64,000 bases of DNA from Actinoplanes ianthinogenes. GTDB taxonomy: Bacteria > Actinomycetota > Actinomycetes > Mycobacteriales > Micromonosporaceae. Made by a program: the position numbers and the translations under genes. Below, piece after piece: positions 58,238 to 64,000 of the stretch (position 1 is its first letter; each line of letters starts with the position of its first letter). The notes beneath the pieces are model-generated. The model saw only the letters and a program-made list of their open reading frames with translations, was not told where the DNA came from and did no database searches. The DNA is taken from the NCBI RefSeq assembly GCF_018324205.1, contig NZ_AP023356.1, forward strand, positions 7,632,501 through 7,696,500, written 5' to 3'.

Positions 58238-61200
58238 TCAGTTCCGGCGGCGGTACGCATCGTCGATGACGTCGAGCTCGCGCTCGGCCCAATCGTTGAT
58301 CTTCCGCCGGGCGGCCAGGCTGACCGGTGCCATGGCTACGGTCAGCCGACGGTGGATGTGGCCGAGGTGGTCCGGCGAGACGGTCCGGCCGGCCTGGAGC
58401 CGGTCGAGGAGCGCGGACAGCACGAAAAGGTAGGTCTCCTCCGTCCAGGGCAGGCCGGCCGTCAGCAGATCGACCACCCGCTCACAGGTTTCCGCCGACG
58501 GATTCGCCCACAGGTCCACGAGCAGGTGGGCGGCCGACGCCCGTTGTTCGCCCTCGACGAAGGAGTTGACCAGGGGTGCGGGCAGCCCGGCGAGCGGCGT
58601 CAAGACGTGATGCACCATGTCGTCGAGGATGCCGCACTGGAAATGGGCCTTCCGGCGGATCTGGTCGAGGCCCAGGACATCCAGCTGGAAGGTCTTCGCC
58701 TGTGCTTCCGGGAACAGGTGGAACGTCCAGGCGGGATCGAAGACGACCTCGGTGGAGCCGTGGATGGTGAGCCGGAGATCGCGGCGTCCGTCCACGCGGA
58801 TGCGGGTCAGGCCGATGGTTTCCACCAGACCGGTCCAGCCCTCGGAGCTGAGCAACGCCCGCCAGAGCAGCGTCTGCGCGTGCCAGTCGTCCACCGGGTC
58901 CGACGGCTCGGGATAAAGCTCGCGGCCCAGCAGTTCGCGGTCGCAGCAGAGGGCCAGCAGGAGCAGGTTCGCCGCGTAGGTCGCGTAGCGGGCCGGTTCG
59001 CTCGGAGCCTGCGGGCGGTAGTCGGCGTAGCGGATCCCGGGCGGCGTGTGGTTGACCGCGCGGTAGAGGCGCACCAGCAGCTCGCGCAGCGACTGCCGCC
59101 GGTCGGCGCGGGTGGCGCCGGCGATCTGGGACAGGAAGTCGAGGATCGGGCCGCGGGCGCTGAGCGGCTGGAGCGACAGCAGGGCCCGCATCAGGTCGTC
59201 CTCGGCGGGACCCGCGCCGAACGACATCGAGGACGCGGCGTCCCGGGCGCCCAGGTCGGTGAGCACCTGCCAGGTCAGGCGGGCGACCAGGTACTCGCCG
59301 AAGGTGGCGTGCAGGAACTCGTACGTCTGGAAGGCGGTCTCGTCCGGCAGGGCCCGGGTGCGGTGGATGAAGAAGAAGCGGCCGAGCGTCAGCTCGGCCT
59401 CGGGAAGCGGCGCGCGCATGCCGGCGGCGGCGCCCGGACCGACCGGGCCGCAGATCTGCAGGGCCGCGAGGTCGCGGTCCAGGTCCGCCTCGGTGACCCA
59501 TTGCACGGAGCGGTTGAACATCGCGAACGCCACCACCGACAGCCGGCGCAGCTCGTTCTCGACCGCGGCGTGCAGCTCGCGCTCCGGCAGGCCGGGCCGG
59601 TGCTTGCCGATCTCGCGGAGGGCGAAGCTGCGCAGCAGCTGCTCGTAGAGCTCGGTGGCCCGCAGGTCGGCCCCGGCCCGCTGGAGCGCGTTCCGGTCGG
59701 CGTCGTAGAGCGCGAGCATGAGCAGCAGCAGCGGCTGCCCGGTCAGGCCGCGATGCCGGAGCACCGTCTCCGGGGTGAGCGGCTGGAGCCGGGCGGCGGC
59801 GAAGTTCGCGGCGTTGGTCCGGTTCCAGATGTCGAGCCAGGCGGCCACCCGCTCGTCGTCGAACGGTTCGAGGCGCAGTGCCACGGTCTCCTCGGGGGCG
59901 CGGGCCCGGTCGGCGACCGCGGTCCGGCTGGTGACGACCACCGCGACCGGCCGGCCCTGGTCGGCCTCGCGGCGCTGGAACCGGGCGACCTTCATCAGAT
60001 AGTCGGTCTGGCTCACGCCGACGGCCTGGAGCAGCTCGTCGAAACCGTCGAGCAGGATGACCGGCATCGCGTCGCCGGCCGAGCGGGCCAGAGCCGGCCA
60101 CTCCACGCGCTCGCCGGTGGTCTGGCGGATGGCGTGCTCGATCTGGTCCTGCACCTCGTCGAGAACCGGGGAGTCGCGCAGGACGACCCGGACCGGCAGG
60201 AAATCGGCGGCCGGCAGGCGGGCGGCCAGGATGCGGGTGAGCACCGACTTGCCGGAGCCGGGCTGGCCGAGGACGAGCAGGGGAGCGCGGACCGCCTGCG
60301 GCGAGGTCAGGTGCCCGATCAGGAACTCCTGGAGGTCGTCGCCGATCGCGACGTCCGCCCACCAGGACTCCTCGCTCACCTGGGCGGCGGAGCGGACGGT
60401 GCACACCCGGAAGCGTGGCGGCACGTAACCCTCGCCCAGCTCCGGCACCCGGAGGCCGTCGGGCACGTCGCCGGACTCGACGATGTGCTTGCCCAGCTCG
60501 GCGCGGTAGGCGCGGGCCAGGCTCTGCCGGCGCTGGTCCGGGGCGCGGCCGGTGGAGATCGCCCGGAGGGTCTCCTCCAGGCCGGCCAGGGCGGCGCGGG
60601 TGGCCCGGTGCTCCCGCTGGCTCGCCCAGCACGCGACCTCGGGGAAGTCGGCGACCAGACGGCGGAACAGCTCCTCGTAACGCTCGAGGGCGTGTGCCGG
60701 CAGCGCGTCCATCGCCTCGTCGAACTGCTTCCGGTCGGTCGCGGACAGCCCCTCCCAGACGGCCAGTCCGGCGGTGAACCGGCCGGCCGACTCGGCCAGT
60801 GCCCGGTAATAGCGGTGCAGCACCCGCCGGAAGGACTCGGGGCTGTGCTGCGGCGACGGCCGGGTGATCGACGCGGAGTCGATCCGGCGGGCGAGGGTCA
60901 GCACGTGGCCGGCGGGATCGAGGTCGTCGAAGGCGCCGCTGAGCGTGCCCTGCTCGCGCGCGGTCAGCTCCAGCTCGCCGAAGCGGAACGGCAGCGGGCT
61001 CTCCGCCATCGCCTCGAAGAACGCGGCGACCACCAGCACGGTGTGCGCGGCCTCCAGCCGCTCGGTGCGGTGGAACCGGGACAGGCCGCTGCGCCGCTCG
61101 GCGAGTCCCCGGACCAGGTCGTGGCTGAGCCGGACCAGCTCGGACTTGGCGTCGAAGAGACCGAGCAGCGCCGGCGCCGCCGGGGTCGCGGCCAGCAGCA

Positions 61201-61306
61201 CCCCGCCGACGATCTTCTCGATGGCGGCGACGACCTTGCTGTCCTGGCCGCCGAGCAGCCGGACCGCGTCGGAGTAACTGAGGGACCGAGCCATGCGGTC
61301 CATCAT
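58238..61306 (-). CDS. NACHT-domain STAND NTPase, first of a tandem pair
   Basis: A 1022-residue paralogue of the downstream protein. N-terminal helical domain SYSDAVRLLGGQDSK to about residue 100; Walker A GQPGSGKS near 347, Walker B VILLDGFDEL near 416, VTSRTAV. N-terminal and NACHT parts are very similar to the neighbour, the last 250 residues much less (for example WTFHLFPEAQAKTF against WTFGVTRDSPYLAS). Starts at 61306 (GGGAG 9 nt upstream), 61303 or 61294 are possible; the last matches the paralogue's start. Divergent from the enoyl-CoA hydratase gene. No adjacent separate effector gene was seen, so the effector is probably the N-terminal domain or the proteins act together. Confidence 0.9.
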   Translation of the reverse strand: MMDRMARSLSYSDAVRLLGGQDSKVVAAIEKIVGGVLLAATPAAPALLGLFDAKSELVRLSHDLVRGLAERRSGLSRFHRTERLEAAHTVLVVAAFFEAMAESPLPFRFGELELTAREQGTLSGAFDDLDPAGHVLTLARRIDSASITRPSPQHSPESFRRVLHRYYRALAESAGRFTAGLAVWEGLSATDRKQFDEAMDALPAHALERYEELFRRLVADFPEVACWASQREHRATRAALAGLEETLRAISTGRAPDQRRQSLARAYRAELGKHIVESGDVPDGLRVPELGEGYVPPRFRVCTVRSAAQVSEESWWADVAIGDDLQEFLIGHLTSPQAVRAPLLVLGQPGSGKSVLTRILAARLPAADFLPVRVVLRDSPVLDEVQDQIEHAIRQTTGERVEWPALARSAGDAMPVILLDGFDELLQAVGVSQTDYLMKVARFQRREADQGRPVAVVVTSRTAVADRARAPEETVALRLEPFDDERVAAWLDIWNRTNAANFAAARLQPLTPETVLRHRGLTGQPLLLLMLALYDADRNALQRAGADLRATELYEQLLRSFALREIGKHRPGLPERELHAAVENELRRLSVVAFAMFNRSVQWVTEADLDRDLAALQICGPVGPGAAAGMRAPLPEAELTLGRFFFIHRTRALPDETAFQTYEFLHATFGEYLVARLTWQVLTDLGARDAASSMSFGAGPAEDDLMRALLSLQPLSARGPILDFLSQIAGATRADRRQSLRELLVRLYRAVNHTPPGIRYADYRPQAPSEPARYATYAANLLLLALCCDRELLGRELYPEPSDPVDDWHAQTLLWRALLSSEGWTGLVETIGLTRIRVDGRRDLRLTIHGSTEVVFDPAWTFHLFPEAQAKTFQLDVLGLDQIRRKAHFQCGILDDMVHHVLTPLAGLPAPLVNSFVEGEQRASAAHLLVDLWANPSAETCERVVDLLTAGLPWTEETYLFVLSALLDRLQAGRTVSPDHLGHIHRRLTVAMAPVSLAARRKINDWAERELDVIDDAYRRRN

Positions 61307-61362
61307 GGCCGGTGGCTCCCACCCGGTTGACCCGCCCTGTGCGGGTGCGCCAAGATAGCGAA

Positions 61363-61378
61363 GTTACCTGCGGGTAAC
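61363..61378. promoter_or_regulatory. Palindrome in the promoter region of the enoyl-CoA hydratase gene
   Basis: GTTACCTGCGGGTAAC is a perfect palindrome with 6-bp arms GTTACC/GGTAAC around TGCG, 21 bp before the start codon and between divergent genes. It looks like an operator, perhaps of a TetR-type lipid regulator, which is not encoded nearby. Confidence 0.6.
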
Positions 61379-61399
61379 ATCAGCGACAAGGGAGGCCGC

Positions 61400-62071
61400 A
61401 TGCCCACGCTCGACCGTCAGGACGACGTCTTCATCCTCGACCTCGGGGACACCGAGAACCGGTTCCACCCCGACTGGCTCACCGCCGTGCACACCGCCCT
61501 CGACGAGGTGGAGAAAGCCGACGGCGCGCGGGCGCTGGTCACCACCGCGACCGGCAAGTTCTTCTCGAACGGTCTCGACCTCGAGTGGCTGGGCGCCAAC
61601 GGCGACAAGTTCCAGGAGTACGCGATCTCGGTGCACGCGCTCTTCGCCCGGGTCCTCGCCCTGCCGCTGCCCACCGTCGCCGCTCTCCAGGGGCACACCT
61701 TCGCGGCCGGCGCGATGCTCTCGCTCGCGCACGACTTCCGGGTGATGCGCGCCGACCGGGGCTACTGGTGCCTGCCCGAGGTGGCGATCAGCATCCCGTT
61801 CACCCCGGCCATGTCCGCGCTGATCCAGAGCCGGCTCACGCCGAAGGCGGCGCACGAGGCGATGACCACCGGCCGCCGGTACGGCGGGGAGGACGCCCTG
61901 GCCGCCGGGATCGTCGACCACGCGGCGCCGCAGGACGCGGTGCTGCCCACCGCCGTCAAGATCGCCGGGACGCTGGCCGCCAACGCCGGCGACACGCTCG
62001 GCACGATCAAGGCCCGGATGTACGCCCCGGCCCTGACCCTGCTGCGCGACCGGGCGAATCCCCTGGGCTGA
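61400..62071 (+). CDS. Enoyl-CoA hydratase/isomerase family protein
   Basis: A 223-residue crotonase-fold protein. The oxyanion-hole segments are present as ATGKFFSNGLDL and LQGHTFAAGAMLSLAHDFRVM; the C-terminal part is short, so it is at the small end of the family, similar to plant-type delta3-delta2-enoyl-CoA isomerases. The general acid/base Glu of hydratases is not obvious, favouring isomerase activity. GGGAGG ribosome-binding site before the ATG. Possibly controlled by the palindrome at 61363. Confidence 0.9.
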   Translation: MPTLDRQDDVFILDLGDTENRFHPDWLTAVHTALDEVEKADGARALVTTATGKFFSNGLDLEWLGANGDKFQEYAISVHALFARVLALPLPTVAALQGHTFAAGAMLSLAHDFRVMRADRGYWCLPEVAISIPFTPAMSALIQSRLTPKAAHEAMTTGRRYGGEDALAAGIVDHAAPQDAVLPTAVKIAGTLAANAGDTLGTIKARMYAPALTLLRDRANPLG

Positions 62072-62077
62072 CCGGCG

Positions 62078-63202
62078 TCAGGCGCGCCGCGAGACCAGCG
62101 CCGCCACCCGGGCGTGCAGCCCCGGCACGTCGCCGCGCACGCCCTCCAGCAACCACCGGCACATCTCCAGGGAAGCGTCGACCACCGTCCGCACCCGCTC
62201 CAGGCGGCGGGCGGTGAACTCCTTCCACAGCGTGTCGTCGACCTTCGTCGCGGACAGCAGCAACTCCCCGAGCACCGCCGCGTCCTCCAGCGACATGGCC
62301 GCACCCTGCGCCAGGGTCGGTGGCGAGGTGTGCGCCGCGTCCCCGATCAGCACCACCCGCCCCCGGTTCCACGGGCCGTCCAGCAGGTGCGCCCGGAACT
62401 TGGTGAAGTTGATCCCGGCCGGGTCGGTGAACGCGATCTCGTCCCACGGCCCGTGGTACCCGGCGGCCAGCGACCGCACCACCTCCAGTGACTCCGCCGG
62501 GCTCAGCGGGCCGCGGTGCCGGGGCGCCTCGGCCAGGTAGGCGTACATCGAGTCGGGCCCGGTCGGGCAGTACCCGGCGATGTAGGCCGGGCCGCCGAAG
62601 ATCAGGTCGGTCCGCTCGACCGAGGGCGGCCGGGCGGTGACCACCCGCCAGATCTCGATCCCGACCTCGCGGGTGACCAGGTCGACGCCGATCTCCCGGC
62701 GGACCGCCGAGCGCAGCCCGTCGGCGCCGATCACCAGGTCGTAGCGGGCGGTGCGGTGATCGGTCAGGGTCACGTCGACACCGTCGTCGTCCGGCCGGAT
62801 CGCGGTGAAGCTGGTGCCGAACCGGATCCGGGCGCCGGCCTGCGCCGCGCGGTCCAGCAGGAGACGGGCGAGAACCGGACGATACGTGCCGAAGGTCGCG
62901 GGCAGGTCGGCTCCACCCGTACGGGAATCGGTCACCTCGGCCAGCAGCGTCCCGTGCGCGTCCGGCGCCCTGATCCCGAGCGAATCGAAACCGTGCCCCC
63001 GCGCCCGCAACCGATCCCAGACGCCCAGCTCGCGCAGCACGCGCAGCGCGTTGCCCTGCAACGTGATGCCGGAGCCGGCGGCGCCCGCCTCGGGCAGCAT
63101 CTCGATCACGTCGACCGCGACGCCGCCGGCCGCGAGCCGGATGGCCGCCGCCGCTCCGGAGATGCCGGCGCCGACGACGAGGACCTTGCGGACTGCGGGC
63201 AC
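62078..63202 (-). CDS. FAD-dependent aromatic monooxygenase-like protein
   Basis: A 374-residue class A flavoprotein monooxygenase: FAD fold VVGAGISGAAAAIRL near residue 7, DG motif LVIGADGLRSAVR, and second FAD motif VLIGDAAHTSPPTLAQGAAM. It resembles hydroxybenzoate-type hydroxylases that act on small aromatic or polyketide substrates. The GTG at 63202 with GAGGAG nine bases before it was preferred to an earlier in-frame GTG at 63244. Convergent with the enoyl-CoA hydratase gene, 6 bp between stops. Substrate unknown. Confidence 0.9.
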   Translation of the reverse strand: MPAVRKVLVVGAGISGAAAAIRLAAGGVAVDVIEMLPEAGAAGSGITLQGNALRVLRELGVWDRLRARGHGFDSLGIRAPDAHGTLLAEVTDSRTGGADLPATFGTYRPVLARLLLDRAAQAGARIRFGTSFTAIRPDDDGVDVTLTDHRTARYDLVIGADGLRSAVRREIGVDLVTREVGIEIWRVVTARPPSVERTDLIFGGPAYIAGYCPTGPDSMYAYLAEAPRHRGPLSPAESLEVVRSLAAGYHGPWDEIAFTDPAGINFTKFRAHLLDGPWNRGRVVLIGDAAHTSPPTLAQGAAMSLEDAAVLGELLLSATKVDDTLWKEFTARRLERVRTVVDASLEMCRWLLEGVRGDVPGLHARVAALVSRRA

Positions 63203-63254
63203 GGGCGGCCACTCCTCGGGTGTTGGTGCGGAAACCGCTCTCACTGTCCACCGG

Positions 63255-63267
63255 GTCCACCGTGGAC
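63255..63267. promoter_or_regulatory. Palindrome upstream of the flavin monooxygenase gene
   Basis: GTCCACCGTGGAC, a 13-bp perfect palindrome (GTCCAC-C-GTGGAC), lies in the divergent spacer between the monooxygenase and phosphoketolase genes; a possible operator. A second dyad, GTCCC...GGGAC, lies at about 63348-63365. Confidence 0.4.
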
Positions 63268-63438
63268 GGAAGGGAGACGTGGCTCACTTCCGTCCCACCG
63301 GTCCCGTTCGCCAAGGGTGAGGCGTGGTTCCCGCGAGCCCGGGTAACGTCCCGATCGGAAGGGACGAAGGACCCTGCCGCACCGGGGTCCCGGCGGAGAA
63401 AAGTGAAGATCGACGAAGCCTTCGTGGAAGGAAAGATC

Positions 63439-64000
63439 GTGACCGCTGTGCTCGACCAGCTCGCCCACCCCTCGGACACCGAGGTGGTCGCTCTCGACGC
63501 TTGGTGGCGCGCGAGCAACTACCTCACCGTCGGACAGATCTACCTGCAGGGCAACCCGTTGCTGCGGGAGCCGCTGACCGCCGAGCACATCAAGCCGCGG
63601 CTGCTCGGTCACTGGGGCACCAGTCCCGGTCTGTCGTTCGTCTACGCGCACGTCTCCCGGCTCATCAAGATCACCGGTCAGCAGGCCATCTATCTGGCCG
63701 GGCCGGGCCACGGCGGCCCCGCGCTGGTGGCCGCGGGCTACCTGGAGGGCACCTACTCCGAGATCTACCCGAAGGTCACCCAGGACGAGGCCGGCATGCT
63801 GCGCCTGTTCCGCCAGTTCTCCAGCCCGGGCGGCATCCCCAGCCACGTCTCGGTGACCACGCCCGGCTCCATCCACGAGGGCGGCGAGCTGGGTTACGTG
63901 CTGGTGCACGCGTTCGGTTCGGTGATGGACAACCCGGACCTGCTGACCATCGCGGTGGTCGGCGACGGAGAGGCGGAGACCGGCCCCCTGGAGGGCTCGT
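63439..64000 (+). CDS. Phosphoketolase (xylulose-5-P/fructose-6-P), N-terminal part; runs off the window
   Basis: The first 187 residues of a thiamine-diphosphate enzyme that splits xylulose 5-phosphate or fructose 6-phosphate to acetyl phosphate. The signature AWWRASNYLTVGQIYL, the LLGHWGTSPGL segment, YLAGPGHGGPALVA and the start of VGDGEAETGPLEGS are all family hallmarks. GTG start at 63439 after GGAAGGAAAG. The frame is open to the last base, so the gene is cut by the window end (full proteins are about 790 residues). It would offer a route for xylose-derived carbon from the nearby sugar cluster. Confidence 0.95.
   Translation, partial: MTAVLDQLAHPSDTEVVALDAWWRASNYLTVGQIYLQGNPLLREPLTAEHIKPRLLGHWGTSPGLSFVYAHVSRLIKITGQQAIYLAGPGHGGPALVAAGYLEGTYSEIYPKVTQDEAGMLRLFRQFSSPGGIPSHVSVTTPGSIHEGGELGYVLVHAFGSVMDNPDLLTIAVVGDGEAETGPLEGS

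Noticed and set aside
58352..61330. Open frame of 992 residues on the plus strand opposite the first NACHT gene (and a 946-residue frame on the minus strand)
   Set aside because: High-GC shadow frames: they mirror the codon bias of the true gene, have no domain, no ribosome-binding site, and are full of repeated Gly/Arg/Pro runs.

Overview
This is a 64 kb piece of a high-GC actinobacterial chromosome. It starts inside a 23S rRNA gene that carries the extra actinobacterial stem-loop and ends inside a phosphoketolase gene. GTG starts are common, gene density is high, and the regulators include paired XRE (DUF5753) and DUF574-methyltransferase genes, a SpoIIE-type phosphatase with an anti-sigma switch, and a ClgR-like factor. 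Together with a methyl-accepting chemotaxis protein, this points to a motile member of the Micromonosporaceae, most likely Actinoplanes or a close relative. That assignment is inference; no species call is possible from the sequence alone.

Layout. 1-2326: 3' two thirds of 23S rRNA, 5S rRNA and the operon terminator. 2368-5364: a hairpin element, an aminoglycoside-nucleotidyltransferase-like gene, a CBS-domain protein, a small membrane protein, a 0.9 kb gene-free stretch and a MerR-type small regulator. 5486-5862: cold-shock gene with a structured leader containing a terminator-like hairpin. 5965-8250: a truncated membrane-protein gene and a thermolysin-like protease gene, each followed by a tandem array made of copies of its own 3' end. 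8561-12529: secreted propeller-like protein, iron-boxed siderophore-interacting protein, stand-alone receiver. 12698-17402: chemoreceptor, reductase-less ferric-reductase-like membrane protein, PAS-PP2C phosphatase, anti-sigma kinase, STAS antagonist. 17545-23379: type II glutamine synthetase, universal stress protein, TetX-like flavin monooxygenase with divergent TetR and twin operators, XRE/methyltransferase pair. 23481-27440: three small unknown genes, a short Rho paralogue, a ClgR-like regulator and a frameshifted L,D-transpeptidase. 27524-31376: F420-type oxidoreductase, P-loop kinase, 2H phosphoesterase, HAD hydrolase, methyltransferase. 31377-33105: a gene-poor region holding a 64-bp tandem array and the second copy of a dispersed 120-bp repeat. 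33097-34873: PfkB kinase plus a two-TM protein of unknown family. 34902-38720: TetR-controlled acyl-CoA dehydrogenase operon. 38766-45232: maltokinase-cap-like protein, deacetylase lipoprotein, large subtilase, CoA-disulfide-reductase-like flavoenzyme. 45329-55100: an alpha-xylose/xyloglucan-type sugar module (secreted GH3, LacI regulator, ABC importer without ATPase, cytoplasmic GH31 alpha-xylosidase) tied together by three near-identical LacI operators. 55140-61306: two tandem paralogous NACHT/STAND NTPases, a likely defence pair. 61400-64000: enoyl-CoA hydratase-like enzyme, flavin monooxygenase, phosphoketolase.

The two most unusual things are (i) the repeated finding that the end of a gene, including its stop codon, has been tandemly copied immediately downstream (three minus-strand genes, units of about 118, 31 and 18 bp), and (ii) the tandem NACHT pair, whose N-terminal and NTPase parts are very alike while the C-terminal sensor parts have diverged.
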